A stretch of 54,434 bases of DNA from Tannockella sp964369175 (GCA_964369175.1 CAYJEM010000005.1:1-54434); one strand, 5' to 3'. Positions 24,726 to 34,265 are shown, counted from the first letter of the stretch. Program-made: numbers and translations. The notes: a model not told the origin generated them from the sequence alone.

Positions 24726-25391
24726 ATGCATATATTATTAGAACCATATAAAAATTTAGTTCCATTTTTAGGAGCTGCGTTAGGCGAAAATGTAGAGGTT
24801 GCATTACATGATTTAACAAGCGAAGACCAAGATATTATTGCAATTGCAAATAATCATATTTCTGGAAGAGAAATTGGGGCTAAATTATCAAATCTATCAA
24901 CATACTATTTAGAGGAAAAGAAGTATGTAAACCAAGACTATGTTTTAAACTATAAAACTACAGGACATGATGGAAAGTTAATGAAGTCTGCCACATACTT
25001 TATCAAAGAATCTGCTGATAGCTATCCAGTAGGAATGTTGTGCATTAATGTTAATATATCGGATTTAGAATATATTACTAGTACACTACAACGAATACTA
25101 GGGATTAAAGAAGAAAAAGACATGGAGTTTAAATTAGATAATCCGGTAGAAATTTTATCATCACCATTAGATGAGATGATTGATAAATATTTCAATGAAT
25201 GTTTAGAAAGCATGGGATTTCCAGGATATTTTGCAGTTGAAAGATTACATGTAGATGAAAAGATAAAGGTTGTAAAGTATCTACAAGATAAAGGTACATT
25301 TAATGTTAAGGGAGCAATTGTAATTGTTGCTGAAAAATTAGCTGTATCAGAACCAACAATTTATCGATATTTAAAAAAGACAGAAAAGTAG
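24726..25391 (+). CDS. YheO-like PAS-domain helix-turn-helix regulator (DauR family)
   Basis: A 221-residue transcriptional regulator. The YheO-type PAS domain fills residues 1-115 (LEPYKNLVPFLGAALGENVEVALHDL, NNHISGREIGAKLSN, ...YPVGMLCINVN). A DauR-type helix-turn-helix ends the protein (GTFNVKGAIVIVAEKLAVSEPTIYRYLKK). Members sense small ligands and often control amino-acid or D-amino-acid use. The ATG at 24726 lies behind AAGGAG; the GTG at 24717 overlaps that site. It precedes ppaC by nine bases and may be co-transcribed with it. Targets and ligand are unknown. Confidence 0.85.
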   Translation: MHILLEPYKNLVPFLGAALGENVEVALHDLTSEDQDIIAIANNHISGREIGAKLSNLSTYYLEEKKYVNQDYVLNYKTTGHDGKLMKSATYFIKESADSYPVGMLCINVNISDLEYITSTLQRILGIKEEKDMEFKLDNPVEILSSPLDEMIDKYFNECLESMGFPGYFAVERLHVDEKIKVVKYLQDKGTFNVKGAIVIVAEKLAVSEPTIYRYLKKTEK

Positions 25392-25400
25392 GAGAATTAG

Positions 25401-27038
25401 ATGAAAGAAATAGTTTACATAAGTGGACACCGTAATCCAGATAGTGATTCAATTTGTTCAGCAATTAGTTATAGTTATTTATTAAATAAAATTGGAAAAT
25501 ACAATACTGTTCCAGTTCGTTTAGGTGATGTAAGTAGAGAAACAGAATTTATTTTAAAAACATTTAATATTGAAAATCCAAGATTATTAAAATCAGTAAA
25601 ACAAAAAGTTGAAGATTTGCAATATGATAAAGTCACTGTTTTTTCAAAAGAGCTTACGATGAAAACAGCATGGAGTTTAATGAAGAAGCAAAATTTAAAA
25701 TCTGCGCCAATATTAGATGATTATGGACAATTATTAGGTTTATTATCAACTTCAAATATGATTGAAGGATATATGGAAAAATGGGATAGCAATATTTTAA
25801 AAGAAGCTAGAACACCTATTGAAAATGTTATTGATACATTAGAAGCAAATGTAATTTATTTAAATGAAAACTTAAAATTTATTGAAGGTGAAGTTCATAT
25901 TGCAGCAATGCGTAAAGAAGAAGCACTTAAAAGAGTTGGACAAAATGATGTCGTTATTATTGGTGGAGACCGTGATGAAACAGTGGAAGCAATGATGAAA
26001 GCAGTACCGGCATTAATTATTTTAACAGGTGCTATGGCAATTGAAGAAGAAACCCTAAATAAAGTAAAAGAAAAGGGAATAAGCGTTATTTCAACTGGAT
26101 TTAATACATACCTAGCTTCGCAACAAATAGTACAATCGATTCCGGTAGAACATGTTATGCAAAAAGGAAACTTAGTAACTTTTTCAACTGACGATACTTT
26201 AGATTATATTAAAGAAGTTATGTCACAAACACGTTTTAGAAGTTATCCAGTTATTGATTTACAAAATCATTGTGTGGGTAGTGTTTCAAGATTTGCGTTG
26301 TTAAGCGGATTTAAGAAAAAAGTTATTCTAGTTGATCACAATGAAAGAGGTCAATCAATACCTGGCGTAGAAGAAGCAGAGATTTTAGAAGTTATTGATC
26401 ATCATCGTGTTGCTGATATTCAAACAGTAGGACCGCTATTATTTAGAAGTGAACCTGTAGGATGTACAGCAACAATTATTACCAAATGTTTTATGGAACA
26501 AGAAGTTGAAATCCCAAGTCATATAGCTGGAATTATGTTAGGTGCCATTTTGTCGGATACATTATTGTTTAAATCACCAACATGTACGCCTCAAGATAAA
26601 GAAATTGCTTTAATGCTTGCTCGTATTGCTGGGGTTGATTGTGAAACATTTGCAATGGATATGTTTAAAGCCGGAACATCATTAGTAGGTAAAACAGTTG
26701 AAGAGATATTCCAACAAGATTATAAGAAATTTACAATTGAAAAACATACTGTTGGAGTTGCTCAAGTTAACTCTATGGATATCGATGGGTTTATGCCATA
26801 TAAAGAAGAGATGCTTGCCTATATGAATAAGGAAGCTGAAGAAAACAACTTAGACTTTACACTATTATTACTTACAGATATTATTAATGGAAATAGTGAA
26901 ATATTTGTTGGTGGTAATCGCACTGAATTAGTTGAGAAATCATTTGATGTTTCATTAGTAGAAAATCAAGCAACATTATCAGGTGTTGTTTCTAGAAAAA
27001 AACAAGTTGTACCAGCAATTACTGAGGCTTTAACATAA
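25401..27038 (+). CDS. ppaC: Manganese-dependent inorganic pyrophosphatase with CBS and DRTGG regulatory domains
   Basis: A 545-residue family II pyrophosphatase hydrolysing PPi to phosphate in the cytoplasm. The DHH catalytic domain is split by an insertion. ISGHRNPDSDSICSA at the N-terminus holds the first metal ligands, a CBS pair with a DRTGG domain occupies about residues 65-300, then VDHNE and DHHRVAD resume the metal site. The C-terminal DHHA2 domain includes GGNRTELVE and the substrate-binding SRKKQ. CBS-PPases of this kind are inhibited by AMP/ADP and activated by ATP or diadenosine polyphosphates. Its stop overlaps the rqcP start. Confidence 0.93.
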   Translation: MKEIVYISGHRNPDSDSICSAISYSYLLNKIGKYNTVPVRLGDVSRETEFILKTFNIENPRLLKSVKQKVEDLQYDKVTVFSKELTMKTAWSLMKKQNLKSAPILDDYGQLLGLLSTSNMIEGYMEKWDSNILKEARTPIENVIDTLEANVIYLNENLKFIEGEVHIAAMRKEEALKRVGQNDVVIIGGDRDETVEAMMKAVPALIILTGAMAIEEETLNKVKEKGISVISTGFNTYLASQQIVQSIPVEHVMQKGNLVTFSTDDTLDYIKEVMSQTRFRSYPVIDLQNHCVGSVSRFALLSGFKKKVILVDHNERGQSIPGVEEAEILEVIDHHRVADIQTVGPLLFRSEPVGCTATIITKCFMEQEVEIPSHIAGIMLGAILSDTLLFKSPTCTPQDKEIALMLARIAGVDCETFAMDMFKAGTSLVGKTVEEIFQQDYKKFTIEKHTVGVAQVNSMDIDGFMPYKEEMLAYMNKEAEENNLDFTLLLLTDIINGNSEIFVGGNRTELVEKSFDVSLVENQATLSGVVSRKKQVVPAITEALT

Positions 27039-27313
27039 TGCGTTTAGATAAATATTTAAAAGTATCAAGAATTATTAAAAGACGAACACTTTCCAAAGAA
27101 ATTAGTGAGAGTCAACGTGTTAAAGTAAATGATAAAGTTGCTAAACCTTCAACAAAATTAAAAATTGGTGATATTATTGAAATCGAATTTGGTAAAACAA
27201 GATTAACTATAAGAGTAGAAATATTAAAAGATCATGTTTTAAAAGACGAAAGTACAATGTTATATACAATTCTAAAAGAAGAAAGAATTGAAAGAAATGA
27301 GTTAGGTGGGTAA
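27038..27313 (+). CDS. rqcP: S4-domain RNA-binding protein RqcP
   Basis: A 91-residue S4 protein (older name YabO/Hsp15-like) that acts with RqcH in alanine tailing of nascent chains on stalled large ribosomal subunits. It opens MRLDKYLKVSRIIKRRTLSKE and has the canonical S4 loop VNDKVAKPSTKLKIGDIIEIEFG. The start overlaps the ppaC stop (TAATG). In many Firmicutes the gene lies near divIC or mazG; here it follows a pyrophosphatase. A terminator overlaps the stop codon. Confidence 0.9.
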   Translation: MRLDKYLKVSRIIKRRTLSKEISESQRVKVNDKVAKPSTKLKIGDIIEIEFGKTRLTIRVEILKDHVLKDESTMLYTILKEERIERNELGG

Positions 27314-27332
27314 GTATTTACTCATCTTTTTT
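27305..27332 (+). terminator. Terminator after rqcP
   Basis: GGTGGGTAA pairs with TTACTCATC (two G-T pairs) around GTAT and is followed by TTTTTTAT. The rqcP stop codon is inside the stem. Confidence 0.75.
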
Positions 27333-27396
27333 ATCGCATTAATAGAGTCAATTTTAATACTTTGATATAATTATGGTATATAAGGAGGGAAGAACC

Positions 27397-27795
27397 ATGT
27401 TAGCTTTTCAATATGTTTTATTTATAGCTATTGTACTATTTGTTATATATAGTGTATTCAAAAGGAAAAGATATACTTACAATCTAAAAGAATTTAATCA
27501 TCAATACATCCTTTTAAAAGATTTAAAAGAAAAAGGTGAATATCCTTCAAAATATATAGCAACTATTGAAGAAACAATTAAAGAGTTTATTATTTTTTTA
27601 GAAAAAAATGATTACACAACAACATTACTTGAAGATAAATTTGGGATACTCTTAATAAAAATAGATGACATAAATACGAAATATAAAATCACAAGCAAGA
27701 CAACTGATCATGCGATTACTCAGACACTAGATTATATCGTAAAATATTATTCGATTACTGAACCTATAAAAAAATACTTGAATCAAAATATTTGA
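27397..27795 (+). CDS. Small membrane-anchored protein of unknown function
   Basis: A 132-residue protein. One N-terminal membrane span is visible (residues about 4-20, FQYVLFIAIVLFVIYSVF) followed by KRKR, which places the rest in the cytoplasm. The soluble part is Lys/Glu/Ile-rich and predicted helical. No known domain is seen. The ATG at 27397 follows AAGGAGGG at 27382; an in-frame ATG at 27373 precedes this site. A TATAAT at 27366-27371 suggests its own promoter. It is followed by another tiny membrane-protein gene. Confidence 0.65.
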   Translation: MLAFQYVLFIAIVLFVIYSVFKRKRYTYNLKEFNHQYILLKDLKEKGEYPSKYIATIEETIKEFIIFLEKNDYTTTLLEDKFGILLIKIDDINTKYKITSKTTDHAITQTLDYIVKYYSITEPIKKYLNQNI

Positions 27796-27840
27796 CAAAA
27801 TTCTATATCACTTTGTTGTACTCTATAAATGAGGTGAAAC

Positions 27841-28014
27841 ATGTTTAGATATAGCAAGATATATTTACAAGTGATAAGTATTCTCATTTTATTACTAGGT
27901 GACATTTATTTATTAGTTCATTTTCAAAGAGAAGCCATACCTAATGTATGGATTATTTTACTCTTAATCTTTATGCTACTATTGATACATACTATAATAA
28001 AAAGAATACAATAA
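27841..28014 (+). CDS. 57-residue two-span membrane protein
   Basis: A short reading frame with ATG at 27841, GAGGTG seven bases upstream, and TAA at 28012-28014. The product has two hydrophobic segments (about residues 9-26 and 35-52) joined by a polar turn containing HFQREAIPN, and it ends in a basic tail KRIQ. The amphipathic layout and good ribosome site favour a real gene. It lies 45 bases after the preceding small membrane-protein gene, and the two may form a unit. No family is recognised; a small regulatory or toxin-like peptide is possible. Confidence 0.6.
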   Translation: MFRYSKIYLQVISILILLLGDIYLLVHFQREAIPNVWIILLLIFMLLLIHTIIKRIQ

Positions 28015-28049
28015 AAATAGCTATGGATTATTTCCATAGCTATTTGTTG
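28011..28049. terminator. Bidirectional terminator overlapping the O-antigen-ligase-like gene end
   Basis: A 13-bp perfect stem, AAATAGCTATGGA with TCCATAGCTATTT, encloses TTATT. The minus strand has a good T tail (TTTTTATT); the plus-strand tail is weaker. The TAG stop of the minus-strand gene is inside the stem. Confidence 0.85.
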
Positions 28050-29203
28050 TTAAATGCACTACTTGATGATACTAAGTAGAAAAAAATCATTCCTGGATGT
28101 ATAAAAAATATCGAAAAATCACTAATTCCATGAATTAAAGTAGTTGTAATAATAGCAGTGATAAACGCTGTATACTGTGGATGATATTTGAAACATTTTT
28201 TAATATTAACAATACCACCAATAGCATATTTACTAAGCATAGCCGTACCTATTACACCATAACTAATTAATAGTTCGAGTAATATATTATGTGAATGGTG
28301 AGTTACATGGCCATTATATTGATCAATAATATGGTAATAACCACCTGGACCTAAACCAAATATTGGATGATCTTTTATCCCAAGCCAAGCAGTATGCCAT
28401 ATTTCACCACGATATCCTAAGGCTTTTGAAAAGTCGTCAATACGAGGGATTTTATCAATATTTAGTAAAAAATAAACGATAATACCAATAGCACCAATTA
28501 CATATATTGAACAAATCTTATAGTTTCTAGTAAGTATAAAGTAAACAAACAATGCACCTGCAATTGCGGGCCAAGATGTTCTAGACCCATCTAAATAGAG
28601 AATAAATACATTTATTAATAATACAAGGAAATAAAATAATATTCGCTTAATATTTTTATGGTGAATAGTCATCTTGTAAATAATTGCTAGAATAACCATT
28701 TCAATAACACTTGCATAGTAGTTTGCATTTAACATAACACTGTTTAAACGCTCTTCACGAAGTGAGAATACTTCGATAACAAATTTTTCATATCCAAGTT
28801 GTCGAAGAATAATTAGATACTCAATAAAGCCATATATTGCCCAGGCAATAGACATAACAATTAACATATCTAAAATATATTCAAATAAATCTTTTGTAAT
28901 GTGCATACGGTAGTGAAACATAAAAATAAAAAAACACAATACAAAGAAACTAATAGCAACACCAATCCAATTTTGGTATAAAACAGATACGCCTAAGGCT
29001 AATCCTAGTGTGAATAATAAATACTTACTATTTGGAGTATTTTTGAATCCTGTTATTGCTTTTTTTGAAAAGACAAGATATATTATTTCTATTATGTATA
29101 TATATGCTGAAATATAATAAGGTAATAACAATAAAAGTATGTTAAATAAAATAATTCGTTGATCAAATGTCCAACGTGATTTTATTGATGCGATAATGTT
29201 CAT
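28040..29203 (-). CDS. O-antigen ligase/polymerase family membrane protein
   Basis: A 387-residue polytopic membrane protein with about ten hydrophobic helices. It has the Wzy_C-type extracytoplasmic loop holding RGEIWHTAWLGIKDHPIFGLGPGGYY and THHSHNILLELLISYGVIG. The HSHN-containing motif and the upstream Arg are typical of WaaL/Wzy ligase-polymerases, which transfer or polymerise lipid-linked glycans outside the membrane. AGGAGG precedes the ATG at 29203. No glycosyltransferase or flippase genes surround it, so it works with genes elsewhere. Substrate unknown. Confidence 0.85.
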   Translation of the reverse strand: MNIIASIKSRWTFDQRIILFNILLLLLPYYISAYIYIIEIIYLVFSKKAITGFKNTPNSKYLLFTLGLALGVSVLYQNWIGVAISFFVLCFFIFMFHYRMHITKDLFEYILDMLIVMSIAWAIYGFIEYLIILRQLGYEKFVIEVFSLREERLNSVMLNANYYASVIEMVILAIIYKMTIHHKNIKRILFYFLVLLINVFILYLDGSRTSWPAIAGALFVYFILTRNYKICSIYVIGAIGIIVYFLLNIDKIPRIDDFSKALGYRGEIWHTAWLGIKDHPIFGLGPGGYYHIIDQYNGHVTHHSHNILLELLISYGVIGTAMLSKYAIGGIVNIKKCFKYHPQYTAFITAIITTTLIHGISDFSIFFIHPGMIFFYLVSSSSAFNNK

Positions 29204-29268
29204 AAATTCCTCCTAAACATATAACAGTATAGCATAGTAAAGATAGCTGTTCAATGAAAGGATATTAT

Positions 29269-30204
29269 ATGCAAACATACCTATACCAATTTAATTGGCC
29301 ACCAGCACAAAAAGATTTATGTAAACTTGAAGCTAAGTATTTATTCAATGTAGACTTAGAGGATAAGATATTAATAACATCAACTAATATATGTGTGGAT
29401 ACAAGTGTTTTTATTAAAGCTAAAATAGATATATATTGTTGTGAGGAAAGTGAATCAATATTGCTTGATAAACTAAAACAACAAAATATTCAATTAGATA
29501 GCTATAAGGTCATCTACTTGAAAAATGAAACAACTCATATTGATTATGAATATTCGCTTAAAATGTGTAATCAAGTAAGTAAGTGTTTTACAGGAAAAAT
29601 TCAAATGAAAGAGCCTGAAACAACAATAGCGATAACGAATGTTAATAATATATGGTATGTTGGTAAATATTATCATGGCATCCCAAGTTGGAGAAATTAT
29701 ATGAAAAAACCATATACCTTTTCAAATGCTTTAGATTTACGACTTGCAAGAACAGTTGTAAATATTGCCGCTAAAAATGATCCAACACGTTCAATCATTG
29801 ATCCATGTTGTGGCATGGCTGGTGTTGTATTAGAAGGGTTGGCTTTAGGGTATACGATATGTGGTTTTGATATTTCACGTGAAGTTTCGTATAAAGGACG
29901 ATTGAATGTTGAATATTATGGATATGACCCAATGTTAATTAACAGAAGTGATATTAAAGATATTCAAGGGCATTATGATGTTGCGATTATTGATATTCCT
30001 TATAACCTATATGCGCCAATTACACATCAACAACAATGCGATATTCTAAGTGCTGCAAGAAAAATATGTGATATGTTTATTTTAATAAGTTATGACGATA
30101 TGACAAAAGAAGTGTGTGAGGCTGGTTTTACTATTGAAGACTACTGTGTAGTTAAAAAGACAGAGTTTACATCATTTGAAAGAAAGATATTTGTTTGTAA
30201 ATAA
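29269..30204 (+). CDS. TRM11-like SAM-dependent RNA methyltransferase
   Basis: A 311-residue protein with a C-terminal Rossmann methyltransferase. Motif I is SIIDPCCGMAGVVLEGLALG near residue 175, an acidic loop GFDIS follows, and the catalytic motif IV is DIPYN near 240, akin to the D/N-PPY motif of amino-methylating enzymes. TRM11/UPF0020 relatives usually methylate guanine N2 in tRNA. The N-terminal ~150 residues do not show a clear THUMP domain to me. The ATG at 29269 follows AAAGGA. It is three bases upstream of an ABC transporter gene and probably co-transcribed. RNA target unknown. Confidence 0.75.
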   Translation: MQTYLYQFNWPPAQKDLCKLEAKYLFNVDLEDKILITSTNICVDTSVFIKAKIDIYCCEESESILLDKLKQQNIQLDSYKVIYLKNETTHIDYEYSLKMCNQVSKCFTGKIQMKEPETTIAITNVNNIWYVGKYYHGIPSWRNYMKKPYTFSNALDLRLARTVVNIAAKNDPTRSIIDPCCGMAGVVLEGLALGYTICGFDISREVSYKGRLNVEYYGYDPMLINRSDIKDIQGHYDVAIIDIPYNLYAPITHQQQCDILSAARKICDMFILISYDDMTKEVCEAGFTIEDYCVVKKTEFTSFERKIFVCK

Positions 30205-30207
30205 ATT

Positions 30208-31896
30208 ATGGATGTATCGAAATATATAAAAAAATATAAGTGGAGTATGATTGTTGCTTTTGTGTGTAAAGTAATTGAAGCAATTTGTGAATTATGTATA
30301 CCAGTTGTTGTAGCATTAATCATTGATAAAGGGATATCTACAAATGATATGAATTATATATGGACAATGATTATTGTTTTGTTTTCATTAACTATAGGTG
30401 GCTACGGGTTTGCCTTAGTATGTCAATATTATGCATCGGTTAGCAGTCAAAAAGTAGCAACAGATTTGCGCTTAGCAGTATATAAACATATTCAATCTAT
30501 AAGCCAAGAGAATATTGAAAATATAAAAGTGTCATCTTTAATCAATCGAGTAACAAATGACATTATTTCTGTGCAACAAATGATTGCATTAACACTGCGC
30601 CTGGCATCTAGATTACCATTTTTAATTATTGGATCATTAATAGCATGTTATATAATTAGTGATTCCCTATTTTTAATATTTATTATAGCCACTATTATTC
30701 TATTCATATTAATTGTAAAGATTACAACATATTCAATAAAAAAATATCATCATATCCAATCAACAAATGACAAAATTGTATCTTCGATTCATGAATCACT
30801 TACTGGTATGCAAGTAATTCGTGCCTTTGGTATACAAGATTACCAAATAGAAAATTACAATCATATTATTGACGGTAAATTACAGATTCAAAATAAGGTG
30901 ATTAATGTTCAGTCTTTATTACAACCTGGATCATATTTATTAATCAATGTCGCTTCATTAGTAGTAATTTATTTTGGTGGTAAAGAAATTACATTTGGAA
31001 CATTAAGTCAAGGAGATGTGGTAGCATTAATTAATTATTTAACACAAATATCAATGGCATTATTTGTACTAGTAAATTTATTATCATTATATTTTAAAAG
31101 TATTACTAGTTATAAAAGAGTAAATGAAGTATTGCAATTACCTGCAAAAGAATATCAAGTAAAAAGGAAAGAAGCATCTCATTTACTAGAAGTTGATAAC
31201 ATTACTTTTGGATATCACTCACATCCGGTTATTAAAGATATTTCTTTTACATTAGATAAAGGAAAACAACTAGCAATAATTGGTCCAACGAGTTCTGGGA
31301 AATCAACGATTGTAAATATTCTAATGGCAATTTATAAGCAACAACATGGAAATGTATGGATTGATGGGTTTGATAATCAAACAATTGAACCACATGAGTT
31401 ATCAAAACTGATAACGTATGTTAGTCAAAGTCCAGCATTATTTAATGGTACTTTAATTGAAAATGTATGTATTTCTAATAATAATCAAAATGATGTAGGT
31501 AAAATTTTAAAACAAAGCCAGGCTTTTTCTTTTGTATCAAAAAAAGGCTACACTAGTAAAGTGGAACAAAATGGCAAGAACTTATCAGGAGGACAAATTC
31601 AACGGATAGCAATTGCTAGGGCATTATATTCGGGCTCAAAGATTATTGTATTCGATGAAGCGTTTAGTGCACTAGATAGTATAACAACAAGAAAGATTCA
31701 ACAAGCAATCACGCAAGAAAAGCTTACAAGCGTTATTGTAAGTAAAAAAGTTTCAGTGGTTAAGCATGCTGATGAGATTCTATATGTTGAGACTGGTCAA
31801 GTTATTGGTCGGGGAAGTCATCAAGAATTATATATAAATTGTTTGCCTTATAAAGAATTATGTGACTTACAGGGAAGTGAGATAAGTTATGAATAA
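30208..31896 (+). CDS. Heterodimeric ABC transporter subunit 1 (membrane-ATPase fusion)
   Basis: A 562-residue half-transporter: six-helix exporter domain (about 1-310) followed by an ATPase domain. Walker A is GPTSSGKST, the signature is LSGGQIQR and Walker B is IIVFDEAFSALD with the catalytic Glu present. The H-loop is altered: the usual IAHR is replaced by VSKK. In a heterodimer this makes the nucleotide site built on this subunit weakly or non-hydrolytic. The next gene overlaps by eight bases and encodes the partner. Similar pairs (LmrCD/BmrCD type) export drugs, peptides or lipids; the cargo is unknown. Confidence 0.9.
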   Translation: MDVSKYIKKYKWSMIVAFVCKVIEAICELCIPVVVALIIDKGISTNDMNYIWTMIIVLFSLTIGGYGFALVCQYYASVSSQKVATDLRLAVYKHIQSISQENIENIKVSSLINRVTNDIISVQQMIALTLRLASRLPFLIIGSLIACYIISDSLFLIFIIATIILFILIVKITTYSIKKYHHIQSTNDKIVSSIHESLTGMQVIRAFGIQDYQIENYNHIIDGKLQIQNKVINVQSLLQPGSYLLINVASLVVIYFGGKEITFGTLSQGDVVALINYLTQISMALFVLVNLLSLYFKSITSYKRVNEVLQLPAKEYQVKRKEASHLLEVDNITFGYHSHPVIKDISFTLDKGKQLAIIGPTSSGKSTIVNILMAIYKQQHGNVWIDGFDNQTIEPHELSKLITYVSQSPALFNGTLIENVCISNNNQNDVGKILKQSQAFSFVSKKGYTSKVEQNGKNLSGGQIQRIAIARALYSGSKIIVFDEAFSALDSITTRKIQQAITQEKLTSVIVSKKVSVVKHADEILYVETGQVIGRGSHQELYINCLPYKELCDLQGSEISYE

Positions 31897-33622
31897 AATA
31901 AAGCAGTTTATCCAAATTGTAAAAATTGAACCATTGAAAATCATTTCATTATTAGGGTTAACTTTTATTTATGTATTATCTTGTCTCTATGTCCCTATTC
32001 TAATAGGCGAGGCTATTAATATTTTAGTAATGAAGGAGATTGAATTTACTATATTATTACAACAGTTAATAATTATTGCAGGCATTATAGGAGTTGTTGT
32101 AATTAGCCAATATGTATTAAATATCTCAATCAATAAAATTTCTTACATTACAGGAATTACACTTCAAAAAAAGCTATATAAAAAAATATATGATGTAAAA
32201 ATACAATATATCTATACTAATTTACAAGGTGAGATTGTGAGTCGTATAACGAGTGATGTTGATTTAGTAGTTAATGGTATGATATCAAGTATAACATCCT
32301 TTTTTAGTGGTCTAATTCAAATTGTATTAACAATTGTAATTATGCTTTTAATCGATATACCAATTGCATTAGTAGTAATTTTTCTTACACCATTATCAAT
32401 GCTTGTAGCGGCAATTATTGTAAAGCGTAGTCATCGCTATTTTCAAAATGAAGTGGCGCTTCGTGGTAAAATGATGGCATTTGTCAGTGAACGAATAGAA
32501 AACCAACAAGTTATTAATAGTTTTGGGTTTCAACATAAGAATGTTGAAGAATTCATGGTAATTAATGATGAGGTTCATCAAAATGGAACATTATTTCAAT
32601 TTTATGGAGCATTAGTTAACCCTACAACCCGTTTTATTAATAGTTTGATTTATGCTAGTGTTTGTTTAATGGCATCAATGGCTGTTATAGATGGAAAGTT
32701 TGAAGTTGGTATACTTGTTACATTTCTTGCATATGTTGGACAATATACAAAGCCCTTCAATGAAATAGCCGCTGTAAGTAGTGAATTACAAGTTACCTTT
32801 GTTGCAATACAAAGAATTAATGAATTATTGAATCAACCATCTAAAAGTTATGAAGGAAATCACCCAATTCCAAGAACTATTGAAAAACTCAGTTTTGATA
32901 ATGTATGCATGTCATATGATACAAAACAAGTAATTAATAACTTATCTTTAGATATAAAAGCTAATACAACTACGGCAATAGTTGGTAAAACGGGAAGTGG
33001 GAAAACAACCTTATTCAATTTATTATTACGTTTTTATGAACAAACCAGCGGCAAGATAAAAATTAATGAAACACCTATTGAAGAATTTTCAAGAAAAGAC
33101 TTACGTTCCATGTTTTCTATTGTTTTACAAGACCCTTGGATTTGTAGTGGGACAATCGAGCAAAATATTACTTTATGTAATAATACTGCTTCAAGAAAAG
33201 AAGTTATTGAAGTTTCTAAGAAACTAAATATTCATGAAGGTATACTGTTATTAGAAAATGGATACGATACCAAAGTTGAAGCAAATGATAAACGTTTTTC
33301 AAAAGGGCAAATGCAATTAATTGCTCTTGCTAGAATATTACTAAGCGATTCTAAAATCTTATTATTTGATGAAGCGACAAGTGCCTTAGATACCCGCAGT
33401 GAGTACGTAATTCAAAATGCCCTGTCATATATGACAAATAATAAAACAGCAATCATTATAGCTCATCGACTGTCGACAATTGTAAATGCAGATACGATTG
33501 TAGTGATGGAAGATGGGCGCATTGTTGAACAAGGCAGTCATCTTGAGTTAATGAAAAATAAAGGTTATTATTATAATCTATACAAAAGTCAATTTACGGA
33601 GGAAAAAACATGGCAAATATAA
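31889..33622 (+). CDS. Heterodimeric ABC transporter subunit 2 (membrane-ATPase fusion)
   Basis: A 577-residue half-transporter with six membrane helices and an ATPase domain. Walker A is GKTGSGKTT, Walker B LLFDEATSALD and the H-loop IIIAHRLSTI are all intact. Its signature motif is changed to FSKGQMQL instead of LSGGQ. This complements subunit 1: its intact Walker site faces the normal LSGGQ of the partner, while the partner's defective site faces this altered signature. That pattern is typical of asymmetric heterodimeric exporters. The HD gene start overlaps the end by 13 bases. Confidence 0.9.
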   Translation: MNKIKQFIQIVKIEPLKIISLLGLTFIYVLSCLYVPILIGEAINILVMKEIEFTILLQQLIIIAGIIGVVVISQYVLNISINKISYITGITLQKKLYKKIYDVKIQYIYTNLQGEIVSRITSDVDLVVNGMISSITSFFSGLIQIVLTIVIMLLIDIPIALVVIFLTPLSMLVAAIIVKRSHRYFQNEVALRGKMMAFVSERIENQQVINSFGFQHKNVEEFMVINDEVHQNGTLFQFYGALVNPTTRFINSLIYASVCLMASMAVIDGKFEVGILVTFLAYVGQYTKPFNEIAAVSSELQVTFVAIQRINELLNQPSKSYEGNHPIPRTIEKLSFDNVCMSYDTKQVINNLSLDIKANTTTAIVGKTGSGKTTLFNLLLRFYEQTSGKIKINETPIEEFSRKDLRSMFSIVLQDPWICSGTIEQNITLCNNTASRKEVIEVSKKLNIHEGILLLENGYDTKVEANDKRFSKGQMQLIALARILLSDSKILLFDEATSALDTRSEYVIQNALSYMTNNKTAIIIAHRLSTIVNADTIVVMEDGRIVEQGSHLELMKNKGYYYNLYKSQFTEEKTWQI

Positions 33623-34161
33623 CAACTTATACTGGAAAATCAATTAATCCACTATTTATGAAAGAGAGCGATATCTCAAGTGTCGATATAAGTCATGCAT
33701 TATCATTTATGACGCGTGCTAATGGACATTTTAAAAGTTTTTATTCTGTTGCTAAGCATAGTATTAACTGTGCTATTGAAGCTAGAGCTAGAGGGTATGA
33801 TATCGATGTTCAATTAGGGTGTCTAATGCATGATGCTAGCGAAGCTTATTTAAGTGACATTACTCGTCCTATTAAGCCACTACTTCCAAAGTATCTTGAA
33901 ATTGAAGAAGAACTGCAAAATAAAATCTATAAGCATTATATTGGTAGAGATTTAGAGCTAGAAGAACTATCTTTAATTAAAGAGATTGATGATGAATTAC
34001 TAATTATTGAGTTTGACAAGTTGATGATAACTCATGACTTCTATGAAGTTCCAAAATTTTATGGAAAGTTACAGTTTATGTTTGAGCCATTTGATCAGGT
34101 AGAAAAACAATTTATAACAATATTATATGAATTACAAAAAGAAAAGGATTCTAGGTCATAG
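33610..34161 (+). CDS. HD-domain phosphohydrolase (YfbR-like)
   Basis: A 183-residue metal-dependent HD-family hydrolase. Metal ligands are visible as SVAKHS (His near residue 47), CLMHDASEAY (His-Asp near 75) and a distal Asp in the DDELLIIEFDKL helix. Close families include YfbR 5'-deoxynucleotidase and small phage-like HD proteins. DITRPIK after the HD motif and KYLEIEEELQNKIYKHY are characteristic of this group. It starts inside the preceding ABC gene behind ACGGAGG and is the last gene of that operon. Nucleotide clean-up is probable; the exact substrate is not known. Confidence 0.8.
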   Translation: MANITTYTGKSINPLFMKESDISSVDISHALSFMTRANGHFKSFYSVAKHSINCAIEARARGYDIDVQLGCLMHDASEAYLSDITRPIKPLLPKYLEIEEELQNKIYKHYIGRDLELEELSLIKEIDDELLIIEFDKLMITHDFYEVPKFYGKLQFMFEPFDQVEKQFITILYELQKEKDSRS

Positions 34162-34199
34162 TGAAGTAGGGGTATTTTATTAGACATTGAATTACCAGG

Positions 34200-34234
34200 A
34201 AAAGGAATGATTAAGAATCATTCCTTTTCTTGTT
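34200..34234 (+). terminator. Terminator of the ABC transporter-HD operon
   Basis: A 13-bp perfect stem AAAAGGAATGATT / AATCATTCCTTTT with loop AAG, followed by CTTGTTG. Confidence 0.8.
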
Positions 34235-34265
34235 GCAGTAATATGTGTTCGATAAATAATTAAGA

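Noticed and set aside
24489..24731. 80-codon frame on the minus strand crossing the CA repeat
   Set aside because: It covers the promoter, terminator hairpin and simple repeat, and has no good ribosome site.
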